From the NCBI RefSeq assembly GCF_038096175.1, contig NZ_CP151099.1:5806001-5870000 (forward strand): DNA of 64,000 nt, written 5' to 3'. Position numbers and translations under genes: made by a program. A model generated the notes under the pieces. It was not told the DNA's origin, made no database searches, and worked only from the letters and a program-made list of their open reading frames with translations. This document shows, in pieces, positions 24,279-32,956 of the stretch; within the stretch, counting starts at the first letter, position 1; the number at the start of each line of letters is the position of its first letter. Origin of the DNA: Nostoc sp. UHCC 0302. GTDB lineage: Bacteria > Cyanobacteriota > Cyanobacteriia > Cyanobacteriales > Nostocaceae.

Positions 24279-25690
24279 TGAAGAATTTCAGCCTCAGCCT
24301 TTATGCTTTTCATCTCCGCCACACCCTAACTGAACTTCCCGGTGAAGTTGTAACAGATGCTAATCTCTTGTGGGAAAATCTGGTGAAAGTGGGTGAAGAT
24401 AAAGATAAGCTTCCCTTTGTTGGGTTGAAAGATTTACGCTCAAAATTAATTTGTTATCAAAATGGTAAATACGACCCCAAGCGGGAAATAGGAAGAATAC
24501 CAGAACGGTTAATTGATGCTCAAGATTTAGATTTGGGTAGCCTCCCTACAACAGAAGGCTTTAAAATTAATGCTAACCTTCAGCCTTTCTTGCTTAACGA
24601 TACCTACGCAGTTGATTTAACTCTGTTTCCAGAATCACCAAACATTTCCATAGACATACTACAACTGCAACATTTTAAACCAAGTTCCCTACTACCATCT
24701 AATATTCAAGCATCTTTAGGACAAACATTATCGATTTATGGAGAAGTAGAGCCAACTGAAGATTGTGATACACTAGCTGAAAAATTAGCCATAGCCTTAG
24801 TAGCTGGCACAAATTTAAATCCTGTAAGAACACAACAAGGCAAACTGTTTGGTAGTCTTTTATTTGAATACCAAGCACTTGACCCGGATGACCCAGATAA
24901 TCCTGCCAAACAATGCCATATTTTAATAGTCATTAATAATAGTCAAGCTGCAACAGGAACACTTGCAGTAGAAGCTTATGACTGGTTGCTAAATTTACTT
25001 TGTAGCTACCACAAAATACTTTATATTTATCAACAAGCTCGTCAACGCTATCGAGAAGCAAGAACAATTTATAGTAATTTAGAAAATAAAATTCAAGAAT
25101 TTAACAGCCTGATATCTGAAAATCAAACACAACTATCTGGCTTAAAAAGCCTAATGGGAGAAATCCCCAAAAAAAGCTTTGATTACACCAGATGTTTGCA
25201 AGATTTACAAACACATCACACAGCAATTACTACTAATATTACTAATTACAGAATTTGTTTAGAGAATATTCAAACTATTGGTAGCGGAAATAGTCCAAAA
25301 TCCTGGCAAGATTTTATTAATAAAGACTCTAAAAAATGGCAAGAACAAATACAAACAGATATTAACTATCTGACTCCAGGTCAAGAATTGTTTGGACAGT
25401 TAATTGATACAATAAGAGGTATAGTAGAAACAGAACAAGCTGAGAGCGATCGCTCTTTAGAAAAGACAATCCAGATATTAGGTATCGGCTTTGGTGGTGG
25501 TGCGATCGCCTCTGGTATAATCGTCCAGCACATCGACAAAATCAACCAACCCGTAACAGCAATATCTCCTAACAATCCACCTCATCCGTTTTATGCATCT
25601 TTGCTTTTGAGTATTGTGGCTACATTCTTTTTTATTGGCATAGGTTGGCTAATAACTAAGCGTCAATATTATCCTAGAGATAAGAAGTAA
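24278..25690 (+). CDS. Membrane protein with C-terminal two-TM (CorA-like topology) module
   Basis: 470 residues. The start is GTG, overlapping the TAG of the previous gene (TAGTG), which implies translational coupling. Residues 1-245 are a mixed alpha/beta globular region with no motif I know; 250-395 is mostly helical and coiled-coil-like; the end has two transmembrane helices, about 398-418 (LGIGFGGGAIASGIIV) and 438-460 (FYASLLLSIVATFFFIGIGW), joined by a short Pro/Asn loop, with a basic tail. This is the layout of CorA-like channels and of two-TM effectors, but without the GMN motif. Likely the membrane-acting part of the CHAT operon. Confidence 0.75.
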   Translation: MKNFSLSLYAFHLRHTLTELPGEVVTDANLLWENLVKVGEDKDKLPFVGLKDLRSKLICYQNGKYDPKREIGRIPERLIDAQDLDLGSLPTTEGFKINANLQPFLLNDTYAVDLTLFPESPNISIDILQLQHFKPSSLLPSNIQASLGQTLSIYGEVEPTEDCDTLAEKLAIALVAGTNLNPVRTQQGKLFGSLLFEYQALDPDDPDNPAKQCHILIVINNSQAATGTLAVEAYDWLLNLLCSYHKILYIYQQARQRYREARTIYSNLENKIQEFNSLISENQTQLSGLKSLMGEIPKKSFDYTRCLQDLQTHHTAITTNITNYRICLENIQTIGSGNSPKSWQDFINKDSKKWQEQIQTDINYLTPGQELFGQLIDTIRGIVETEQAESDRSLEKTIQILGIGFGGGAIASGIIVQHIDKINQPVTAISPNNPPHPFYASLLLSIVATFFFIGIGWLITKRQYYPRDKK

Positions 25691-25710
25691 GTAGATAAAT
25701 CATGCAACCT

Positions 25711-25839
25711 TGTAGAGACGCGATGAATCGCGTCTCCAACTTAACCAATCAAAGACGCGATAAATCCTATCTCAACCAATCAAAGACGCGATAAATCCTA
25801 TCTCAACCAATCAAAGACGCGATAAATCGCGTCTCTACA
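25711..25839. repeat. 31-bp tandem repeat inside a GTAGAGACGCGAT palindrome
   Basis: Three 31-base units at 25743, 25774 and 25805 (AACCAATCAAAGACGCGATA plus 11 bases). The block is bounded by TGTAGAGACGCGAT on the left and CGCGTCTCTACA on the right, the two halves of the interspersed palindrome seen at 4461 and 47711. It looks like local amplification within one palindrome copy. Confidence 0.8.
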
Positions 25840-25847
25840 ACTAATTT

Positions 25848-26612
25848 ATGAAAAATATTCTTTCAATTACCGATTCTCTAGTTCCTAATCCCATCCCTAA
25901 ATCAACAATTATTCGCTTAGAAAATATTTTTAAAATCTATGGCAGTGGTGAAACTGAAGTTAAAGCGCTCAATGATGTCAATTTAATTGTGCAAGAAGGC
26001 GAATACTGTTCAATTATGGGGCCTTCTGGTTCTGGTAAATCCACAGCCATGAATATTATTGGTTGTTTAGATCGTCCCACTATGGGACATTATTACTTAG
26101 ATAACATTGATGTAGCGCAAATGGATGATAAATCGTTGGCAAACATCCGCAACAAAAAGCTAGGGTTTGTGTTCCAACAATTTCACTTGTTACCGCAACT
26201 GACAGCACTAGAAAATGTGATGCTGCCAATGGTGTATGCCAATATAAACGCTGAAGAAAGACGGGACAAGGCAGCAGAAGCACTGACACGAGTAGGTTTA
26301 GCAAATCGCCTCAACAACAAACCAACTCAACTATCAGGTGGACAACAACAAAGAGTAGCGATCGCCCGCGCCATTGTCAACCGTCCTGTTGTCCTCCTGG
26401 CTGATGAACCCACAGGCGCACTAGATTCACGCACAACCCAAGAAGTATTGGACATTTTTAGCGAATTAAATGCCAGTGGTATTACGGTTGTGATGGTAAC
26501 TCATGAACCAGATGTTGCCCGGCAAACTCAGCGCATTGTCTGGTTCCGTGATGGTGAAGTCATACACTCTAACTTGACTCCAGCAGAATTGAACCATGTA
26601 GCTGTGTCATAA
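25848..26612 (+). CDS. ABC exporter ATPase (MacB/DevA/LolD-like), probable partner of second permease
   Basis: 254 residues: a 20-residue N-terminal extension, Walker A GPSGSGKST at 58-66, Q-loop FVFQQFHLL, signature LSGGQQQ, Walker B VLLADE and VTHEP. Very similar throughout to the ATPase at 10869, including [11 protein letters not shown]. The adaptor and permease at 15264 and 16805 have no ATPase next to them and this one has no permease, so they probably belong together. The gene between repeats at 25711 and 26613 is otherwise isolated. Confidence 0.88.
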   Translation: MKNILSITDSLVPNPIPKSTIIRLENIFKIYGSGETEVKALNDVNLIVQEGEYCSIMGPSGSGKSTAMNIIGCLDRPTMGHYYLDNIDVAQMDDKSLANIRNKKLGFVFQQFHLLPQLTALENVMLPMVYANINAEERRDKAAEALTRVGLANRLNNKPTQLSGGQQQRVAIARAIVNRPVVLLADEPTGALDSRTTQEVLDIFSELNASGITVVMVTHEPDVARQTQRIVWFRDGEVIHSNLTPAELNHVAVS

Positions 26613-26640
26613 GTAGAAGCGCAAGACCTTGCGCCCCTAC
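26613..26640. repeat. Palindrome GTAG..GCGCAAG/CTTGCGC..CTAC
   Basis: Perfect 7-base stem GCGCAAG-AC-CTTGCGC with outer GTAG/CTAC, directly after the ATPase stop. A common cyanobacterial interspersed hairpin; no T-run. Confidence 0.7.
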
Positions 26641-26722
26641 TAAATTAAAAACTGCTATGGACACCTTAATTTTTTAAAGCCCGCCTCGCGACTTCCGTTC
26701 ATTAAAGCAAAGATTTGAATTA

Positions 26723-27253
26723 TTAAAGACTTGATGTTTTACCAGTTTCTGCTTGTGTTTCAATTGGCTTGACATCGGTGTAACCCAATTCACCTGCAAT
26801 TGTTCGGAACACTGACATTTGCTGTTCAAACTCTAATCCTTCAATTTGCGAAAGCAAATCGTTAATTTCCTTAGTTGGTTGATAGCTATCGTCCCAACCA
26901 ACTACCTCTTTTCCCATAGCTACCGCCCAAGCATACCAAACTAACAGCTGGTTATTTTCTTTTATCGCGCCATAGGCACGAGAATATTCTGTATCTTTGC
27001 GATTCACTATATCGCGCATAATCGCTAGTTGTTGCTCGTTTGACAATTTATAGTAGTCTTCTAAAAGAATTGGTGCTAGTTCTGGTTCAGCAGCGGCGGG
27101 AGCAGCTGGAGTGATTGAGTCTCCCATTTTTTTATAAACAAGATAGAACCAAGCTAATTTAGCATCGGTATCTAAGGCATTAAATCCGTCTACTAACTTT
27201 TGAGTTTCAGCGGTTTGCGCTTGAGCAATAGTTTTATCGTAGCTTGCAGTCAT
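26723..27253 (-). CDS. Helical carotenoid protein (OCP N-terminal domain homologue)
   Basis: 176 residues from the ATG at 27251-27253, which has GGAG about 12 bases upstream; the frame extends further, but the extra 36 residues do not look like the family. The all-helical OCP N-terminal signature is clear: KLVDGFNALDTDAKLAWFYL, KKMGDSITPAAP, PILLEDYYKLSNEQQLAIMR and LLVWYAWAVAMGKEVVGW. These proteins bind a ketocarotenoid and act as singlet-oxygen quenchers or, in some types, phycobilisome quenchers. It lacks the C-terminal sensor domain; a separate CTDH gene lies 2.6 kb away. Confidence 0.9.
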   Translation of the reverse strand: MTASYDKTIAQAQTAETQKLVDGFNALDTDAKLAWFYLVYKKMGDSITPAAPAAAEPELAPILLEDYYKLSNEQQLAIMRDIVNRKDTEYSRAYGAIKENNQLLVWYAWAVAMGKEVVGWDDSYQPTKEINDLLSQIEGLEFEQQMSVFRTIAGELGYTDVKPIETQAETGKTSSL

Positions 27254-27473
27254 AAATAATTTGTCTCCAAGGTAATTTAACAAACCAAAGTAAGGCCTAC
27301 CAGAGTTTAAGAACTCAATTCTACTTACTAGAGGAAGACGTTTATTAATTAGATGTTGCACTATTTATCTATCTTTTAATAGAGGTAAAATTCTCTCTCC
27401 AGGGAGCAATAAACTAGCGAATAACTTGGTAGGATCACCCCAGTAAATAAAAAAATTACATACGGTGTTAGTT

Positions 27474-27848
27474 ATGCCTGATGAAGTAAAGCCCAATTTA
27501 AATGAAGCTGCCACCCATGACGCACAATTAGCTGCTGATAACATAGCTAGTGGTGAAGAAAAAGCACCAAAGGTCGATTTTGAAGCTGATTATAAAGCCG
27601 CACAGCAGTTCAGCGTCAGTGATATTGACCGCACAAGTGAAGGTTCAGCAGCAGCCAAAGCAGCAACTGCACCTCAACAAAATGTCTCTCAAGCACAAGA
27701 GACAAAAACTCAAACACAACCAACTAGTAAGCCTGATGATTTTTTAGAAGCAGCTAAGGACGTTGGGAGTTCTCAAACTGAAGGTGTAAGTAACGTCAGC
27801 GATGATTTAGTAGAAAAAGCATTAGAAAAAGGTGAACGAAAAAATTAA
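27474..27848 (+). CDS. Small acidic, disordered hypothetical protein
   Basis: 124 residues from ATG 27474 (a GTG at 27465 is in frame). Rich in Ala, Glu, Asp, Gln and Thr with no hydrophobic core; mostly disordered, with a short helix near VSDDLVEKALEKG at the end. It is divergent from the HCP gene across a 220-base gap and ends at a strong terminator, which supports a real transcript. Family not recognised. Confidence 0.6.
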   Translation: MPDEVKPNLNEAATHDAQLAADNIASGEEKAPKVDFEADYKAAQQFSVSDIDRTSEGSAAAKAATAPQQNVSQAQETKTQTQPTSKPDDFLEAAKDVGSSQTEGVSNVSDDLVEKALEKGERKN

Positions 27849-27894
27849 GTTTGTCTGTATCGTACAAGAAATAAATTCTTTCTAAAAATATTGA

Positions 27895-27925
27895 GCCTAC
27901 TCCGATTAACGGAGTAGGCTTTGTT
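27895..27925 (+). terminator. Rho-independent terminator
   Basis: Perfect 10-base stem GCCTACTCCG/CGGAGTAGGC around ATTAA, followed by TTTGTTTT. It ends the 27474 gene. Confidence 0.88.
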
Positions 27926-27993
27926 TTGATAGTTTTATTCTACAAAGGTGAAGACACTTTTCAAAGGTTTGTAATAGCTCTTGGTTTGAGCAT

Positions 27994-28629
27994 TTAACAA
28001 CTTTTGATTACTTCTAACAGCTCGCTGGGATGGCTAATCAAAAAATCTGGATTTTGCTTCGCTAGTGCTTGTAATGAATTGAATCCCCAAGTTACTGCAA
28101 TTACTTGGATATTTGCTTTTTTCGACGCTTCGATATCTCTAGTTTCATCTCCAACATAAATTACTTCTTGTGGCTTGAGTTGCCTTTGCCTTAATACATT
28201 ATTAATGATTGTAGTTTTACCAAAAATTGTGATGCCTGAATATATAAAGTTAAATAAGTGATCCAAATTATTAATTGTGAGAAATTGAGTCACATTCTCT
28301 TGAGAATTAGAAGTGATGATTCCCAGCTTATATCCTTCACTTTGAAGTTCTATTAAAGCTTCTTGGATTCCCGGAATTGGTTTTAACTCAGGGATTTTGC
28401 TTTTCAATTCTGATTTAACTTTTTTTACCAGAAAAGGTATTTTAAACAGAGAAACTCCTGAATACTTAATAATCTCCCTAGATGTTAAATTTTTGAGGTA
28501 GTCTAGTTGCTCTGGAGTAATTTGGATATAGCCAAAGTCTACAGCTAAACGATTAGCAATACTTACAAGAGCATCTACTGTATCAGCGATCGTGCCATCA
28601 AAATCAAAAATAATTACTTTCTGGGTCAT
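27994..28629 (-). CDS. HAD-family phosphatase (phosphoglycolate phosphatase-like)
   Basis: 211 residues from the ATG at 28627-28629. HAD motif I FDFDGTIADT near residue 8, motif II LGIITSNSQ, and motif III/IV with GKTTIINNVLR and VIYVGDETRDIEASKKA. The helical cap between motifs I and II fits the Gph/PGP subclass. Substrate cannot be set from sequence. The start overlaps the end of queG by 26 bases on the same strand, so translation may be coupled. Confidence 0.85.
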   Translation of the reverse strand: MTQKVIIFDFDGTIADTVDALVSIANRLAVDFGYIQITPEQLDYLKNLTSREIIKYSGVSLFKIPFLVKKVKSELKSKIPELKPIPGIQEALIELQSEGYKLGIITSNSQENVTQFLTINNLDHLFNFIYSGITIFGKTTIINNVLRQRQLKPQEVIYVGDETRDIEASKKANIQVIAVTWGFNSLQALAKQNPDFLISHPSELLEVIKSC

Positions 28630-29578
28630 TCTTTCGCCTAAATACGTCAAGATTAGCGCGGGCATTTCGTCTTAACATTTCTGGCTTAATCCGCCGCAAG
28701 GCAGATGCCGGAAATCGCTTATCCCACTCCTGATCTGAGATTTGGGCTAATTCTAGCAGGTGGGGAGCAATATTCCCAGGATAAGGTTGAAACTCTGTGA
28801 CATCAGTTGTGCGAGCAAAACGTTGATTCCAAGGACAAACATCTTGACAAATATCACAACCAGCTACCCAACCATGTAAATGGGGTGTTATTGTTTCTGG
28901 CAATTTGTCGTCCCGATTTTCAATTGTATGATAGGCAATACAGCGATTGGCATCAACTACAAAAGGCTGAGTGATTGCACCTGTAGGGCAAGCTTCAAGG
29001 CAACGAGTACAGCTACCGCAGTGTTCTGTATGCGGGCGATCGCTCTCTAATTCCAGATTTGTCAACACTTCACCCAAAAATACCCAAGATCCATACTCGC
29101 GTGTAATTACATTACCATTCTTGGCAATCCACCCAATTCCCGCTCGTTGTGCCAACACTTTATCTTGCACTGGCCCTGTATCTGCATAGTACCGAGCTAG
29201 AATCCCTTCACCAAGCGATTCTAGCCATGTAGCCAGCTGCTTAAGTTTCTTGTGCATCAGCTTATGATAATCTCTTCCCCAGCCATAACGAGAAATCTTG
29301 GCGTATTCCTCGCCTTCGGGACGCTGATGTGGTGTGTAGTAATTGAGTGCCACACAAACTAGCGATCGCGCTTCGGGCATCACTAAGCTGATATCCTGAC
29401 GCTTTGGGTTAGCCATCCATTCCATATCGGCGTGATAACCCAACCCTAGCCATGCTTGCAACCTTTGCGCTTCTGTAACATCTCTCCCATCTACAGCAGC
29501 AATGCCAACTTTGTGAAAACCCACCTCTCTGGCTTTTTCCTTAACTACACTGCTGTTTGTTACCGAACAATGATTCAT
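28604..29578 (-). CDS. queG: Epoxyqueuosine reductase
   Basis: 324 residues from ATG 29576-29578 (frame opens at 29617). Last step of queuosine synthesis: reduces epoxyqueuosine in tRNA using cobalamin and two 4Fe-4S clusters. The ferredoxin motifs are complete: CGSCTRCLEACPTG and CDICQDVCPWN. Other conserved parts are KVGIAA near the start, YHADMEWM, SRYGWGRDYH and GWIAKNG. The C-terminus carries FPASALRRIKPEMLRRNAR as usual. Cytoplasmic. Overlaps the HAD gene downstream. Confidence 0.93.
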   Translation of the reverse strand: MNHCSVTNSSVVKEKAREVGFHKVGIAAVDGRDVTEAQRLQAWLGLGYHADMEWMANPKRQDISLVMPEARSLVCVALNYYTPHQRPEGEEYAKISRYGWGRDYHKLMHKKLKQLATWLESLGEGILARYYADTGPVQDKVLAQRAGIGWIAKNGNVITREYGSWVFLGEVLTNLELESDRPHTEHCGSCTRCLEACPTGAITQPFVVDANRCIAYHTIENRDDKLPETITPHLHGWVAGCDICQDVCPWNQRFARTTDVTEFQPYPGNIAPHLLELAQISDQEWDKRFPASALRRIKPEMLRRNARANLDVFRRKNDPESNYF

Positions 29579-29896
29579 TGTTTTTATCGCAATTTTGCCT
29601 AATTTTAGGCCTCTCAATTATACATTATGTAGTCAATACGTTTGTTTAACATCGGTTACCATACCTATATGTAAATATTATTTGATTTTTGTTAAGAAAT
29701 AATACAAAATAGTCATGAATAGCTAAAGCAACGCCAAGCAATTTAATTATTCAGTGATATCCTCACAACCTCGATGTTTTACTAAATGTAGTTCCCTGGC
29801 AGTAGTCTGGGAACTCATTCTTCATCCTTAAGAAGCTTTCGTTTCGCCTAGTTTTTTATTGAAAATATGTTCAGCTAGCGTGATACAGGTAATACT

Positions 29897-30334
29897 ATGA
29901 CAGCTGCTGAATTTAAATCCTCAACACAGTTAAAAGAAGAATTGCAGATTGAAGGAATTTCAGACTCAAGCGTAGTGAGTTATTTTGAAACTTTGAACGC
30001 AGGGGAATTTGAGGGAACTGCTGCCTTGTTTGCTGAAGATGGTGTGATGCATCCACCATTTGAGTCTAGTATTATTGGGCCAGAGGCGATCGCTGCTTAC
30101 CTAAACAAAGAAGCCAAAAACCTCAAAGCTTTCCCCACTCAAGGTATAGCTGACACCTTGGAAAATGGTCAAATCCAAGTCCAAGTGACAGGCAAAGTGC
30201 AAACTTCCTGGTGTGGTGTAAATGTTTTATGGCTATTTATCCTCAACCAACAACAGCAAATTATTTATACCAAAATCAAACTCTTAGCCTCTCCTCAAGA
30301 GTTACTAGCCTTGAAAAAGGATGTAGAGGTGTAG
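29897..30334 (+). CDS. OCP C-terminal domain homologue (CTDH), NTF2-like carotenoid protein
   Basis: 145 residues, single NTF2-like domain matching the C-terminal half of the orange carotenoid protein: VVSYFETLNAGEFEGTAALF, GVMHPPFESSIIGPEAI, VQVTGKVQTSWCGVNVLWLF and IKLLASPQELL. Y29 and W112 correspond to the Tyr and Trp that hold the keto group in OCP. C106 sits where known CTDHs have a cysteine used in dimerisation. CTDHs carry and deliver carotenoid to HCPs, and this genome has an HCP at 26723. The gene is alone on its strand. Confidence 0.9.
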   Translation: MTAAEFKSSTQLKEELQIEGISDSSVVSYFETLNAGEFEGTAALFAEDGVMHPPFESSIIGPEAIAAYLNKEAKNLKAFPTQGIADTLENGQIQVQVTGKVQTSWCGVNVLWLFILNQQQQIIYTKIKLLASPQELLALKKDVEV

Positions 30335-30428
30335 GGGATATTTCTTCAGTTTTCTGGCTGAACGAAAGCTACCACCTTTTCATGTATGGCAGTAAAATTT
30401 TTTCATTGGTACTAGCTGAAAATATTGC

Positions 30429-30591
30429 TAACAGTACAGACGCGACGCCAGTCGCTACAACGGGGAGCCACTGCCTTGGACGGTGAGTGCAGCCACACGT
30501 GCGGTGAAGCAGCCCGATCTTGGGGTCTCCCCAAGTAGAGGGACTGCTGTTAGCGCAGCGCGCTGGCTTATTAATCGCGTCTGTACTGTTA
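30429..30591. mobile_element. 163-bp element bounded by 17-bp perfect inverted repeats
   Basis: Left end TAACAGTACAGACGCGA (30429-30445) and right end TCGCGTCTGTACTGTTA (30575-30591) are exact reverse complements. The ends belong to the GTAGAGACGCGAT palindrome family, and the inside carries GC-rich sequence (GGTCTCCCCAAGTAGAGG, TTAGCGCAGCGCGC) of another interspersed repeat. It looks like one repeat nested in another. No gene inside. Confidence 0.6.
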
Positions 30592-30668
30592 AGAGTTAAA
30601 AGTTACTCATTAGTCAGTAAATTATTCTCTTACTCTTGTCTCCCTAGTTCCCCAGTCCCCAGTCTCCT

Positions 30669-31094
30669 TTAATTAGCTACTTCTGGTAGCGTGGCTTCTA
30701 ACTTGAGACAGTTAGCACCATCAATCTGCAACTGGTACTCTACCTTATCCATCAGACGATTCATAATTAGCCAACCATAACCACCTTCTTGTTTTTCTAT
30801 CGGGTTTGGCGGTAAGTAGGTGGACATATCAAAGCCTTCGCCGTAGTCCCAAATTTCCAGGGCAAGCTCTCTATCTTTGAGTTCTAAACGCAGTAAAACT
30901 GGCAAATTTGGTTTGTCCTTGTGGGCATGACGTACTGCATTTGAGTAGGCTTCTACTAAAGCCAGCCGCAAACGACTTGACTGCCGTGACCAATCTACGG
31001 ATTCTCCTAACTGGATTTTCAAGCATCCTAGCAACCAGTTTTCGACGATGTTGAGAAAATTTAAGTCACTTGGTACATGAAGCTCACTTTTCAT
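30669..31094 (-). CDS. Anti-sigma-factor-type serine kinase (RsbW/HATPase_c_2)
   Basis: 141 residues, a lone GHKL ATPase domain. N-box ALVEAYSNAVRHAH at about 45-58, G1 box WDYGEGFD, and G2-like GGYGWLIMNRLMD. In partner-switching modules such proteins bind a sigma factor or phosphorylate an STAS-domain antagonist. It starts three bases after the stop of the PP2C phosphatase gene on the same strand, which fits a phosphatase-kinase pair. No STAS protein or sigma factor is in the window. Confidence 0.85.
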   Translation of the reverse strand: MKSELHVPSDLNFLNIVENWLLGCLKIQLGESVDWSRQSSRLRLALVEAYSNAVRHAHKDKPNLPVLLRLELKDRELALEIWDYGEGFDMSTYLPPNPIEKQEGGYGWLIMNRLMDKVEYQLQIDGANCLKLEATLPEVAN

Positions 31095-31097
31095 GAG

Positions 31098-32771
31098 TTA
31101 CAAAACCTCCAGCGAGAGTATAGTTTGGTCATCTTCTTGAATGTGGTTATGTGCTTGGATGCGAGCTAGCAAATGGTTAAGAGAAAGAGATTGAGTTTCT
31201 GTTTGTAAGAGTTTCCATAAGCCTTCTTGATGCAGCATAGAACGGTTAACTGGCTCAATGCTACTCTCGGCTTTTACTGGTAAATATAAATCATCTGATA
31301 CCATTGCTTCTGTAATGCCATCACTAGCTAATAACAATGTGTCTCCAGGAGAGAGAATTAAGCGACCAGACTGTGCCTGCCACTTAGGCAATATACCTAA
31401 AGGAATGCTGCGTACCTTGAGGTAATTGGGTTGGTCAGATTTTGGAGCTTGATGTGACCACAACAGCGGATAAATGTGTCCGGCGTTAGTGTAAACGAGT
31501 TCCCTAGTAGTAGGGGTATAACAGGCTAATACAAGAGTGATAAAATAATTGTTGCTAATTAAGTCTTCGCTCAAAGCATAGTTGAGATTCTGGACTACCA
31601 CATTCGGCTCTGCTGGTGTTTCTTGAGACAGTTCTCGGCGTAGGACTGAAATAACACTAGCCATAAATAAAGCAGCTGGGACACCCTTGCCAGAAACGTC
31701 CCCTACTGCAACCCATAAGTCACCTTTGGGATGCACAAACACTTCAAAAAAATCTCCTCCTACTTCCCGCGCGGGGTAGCAACAGGCTTGTACTTTCACA
31801 CCTTCGATATCAGGTAAAGTTTGGCGCAGCAGGTTGTTTTGAATTTGGCGAGCAACTTCCAACTCAGTGTGGATCTGCTGTTGCTTTTCTTGGAGGCGTT
31901 GGTAGAGTTTTGCCTGGGAGAGTGCTAAGGCTGCTTGTTCAGCAACACCCGCAATCAATTGGATATCTTCATTTTGCCAAGGGCGATCGCGTCCCCATTG
32001 GTGGAGGACAAGCACAGCGAGTAGATGATGCTGATAGCTGAGTGGTACGACCAAATGATGATATGGCCTGCCCTTATCGATATCTTGAGCAAGTTGATAA
32101 TCAAGGGTTGCGAGGGCTTTTTCAATTAAAATACTAGGATCGAAGGAGGAATCTGGTAGATGAGATTTGGGATCGCGGTAGGAAAACTGCTGTTGCGTCA
32201 AGCGATCACCTTCTATTGGTATAAGTAAGCAACTGCTAGCTTCAAATGTTTGTCCAATGGTTGCTACAATCTTTTGCAGCATACTGTCGTAGTCTAGAGA
32301 CTCCCGAATTGCCGTTGTCACCGCATTAAACAAAGATTCTCGCCGCAACGCCCGCTGTAACTCTTGCGTGCGTTTCTTTACTACACGATATATATCAGTC
32401 GCTTGCTCGACTAATGCTTTGAGTCGCTCAGGATTCCAGGGTTTAGTGATGTACTTGAATACCTGACCAGAATTAATCGCATCAACTAAATCTTCGACAT
32501 CAGTAAAACCAGTCAACAAAATCCGAATAGTATCAGGAAAGCGTTCTACCGTAAGGCTGAAAAATTCAGTGCCGTTCATTTCTGGCATTCTTTGGTCAGA
32601 AATAATTACAGCCATCTCGCCAACTTCATCCAAGATTTCCAAAGCTCCAAGCGCATGATTTGCTTTATACACTTGAAAATCTCGCCTAAAAGTGCGGTAG
32701 AGTAAATCTAAGTTATCCAGCTCATCATCTACGACCATGAGCTTAAGTTTTTCTGGCCCTGTCTCAGTCAT
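31098..32771 (-). CDS. Response regulator with GAF and PP2C (SpoIIE/RsbU) phosphatase domains
   Basis: 557 residues. Receiver domain (LMVVDDELDN at the start, phospho-acceptor in VIISDQRMPEM), a short coiled link, a GAF domain (about 150-300) and a PP2C-type SpoIIE domain with REVGGDFFEVF, VAVGDVSGKGVPAALFMA and LLLASDGITEAM, which carry the metal-binding aspartates. It should dephosphorylate an anti-sigma antagonist in response to phosphorylation or a GAF signal. Operon with the kinase-like gene downstream. Confidence 0.9.
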   Translation of the reverse strand: MTETGPEKLKLMVVDDELDNLDLLYRTFRRDFQVYKANHALGALEILDEVGEMAVIISDQRMPEMNGTEFFSLTVERFPDTIRILLTGFTDVEDLVDAINSGQVFKYITKPWNPERLKALVEQATDIYRVVKKRTQELQRALRRESLFNAVTTAIRESLDYDSMLQKIVATIGQTFEASSCLLIPIEGDRLTQQQFSYRDPKSHLPDSSFDPSILIEKALATLDYQLAQDIDKGRPYHHLVVPLSYQHHLLAVLVLHQWGRDRPWQNEDIQLIAGVAEQAALALSQAKLYQRLQEKQQQIHTELEVARQIQNNLLRQTLPDIEGVKVQACCYPAREVGGDFFEVFVHPKGDLWVAVGDVSGKGVPAALFMASVISVLRRELSQETPAEPNVVVQNLNYALSEDLISNNYFITLVLACYTPTTRELVYTNAGHIYPLLWSHQAPKSDQPNYLKVRSIPLGILPKWQAQSGRLILSPGDTLLLASDGITEAMVSDDLYLPVKAESSIEPVNRSMLHQEGLWKLLQTETQSLSLNHLLARIQAHNHIQEDDQTILSLEVL

Positions 32772-32956
32772 ATTTGACTTTATTTTTCAGATACTTGAAT
32801 GGCGAGATAGTGCAATACTTAATCCCACCTGAATAACCAGCAAAAAATCAGACAATAATTTTTAAAGAGAAGCTACCCACTTTGAAGATACAGTTTTCCC
32901 AAAGTTGCAATTTTCTCTTCAGTTTCTTGACAATTTGCTACACACCAAAATTGATC

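Noticed and set aside
25743-25835. CRISPR-like repeats
   Set aside because: Only three contiguous units with no variable spacers; they derive from an interspersed palindrome.
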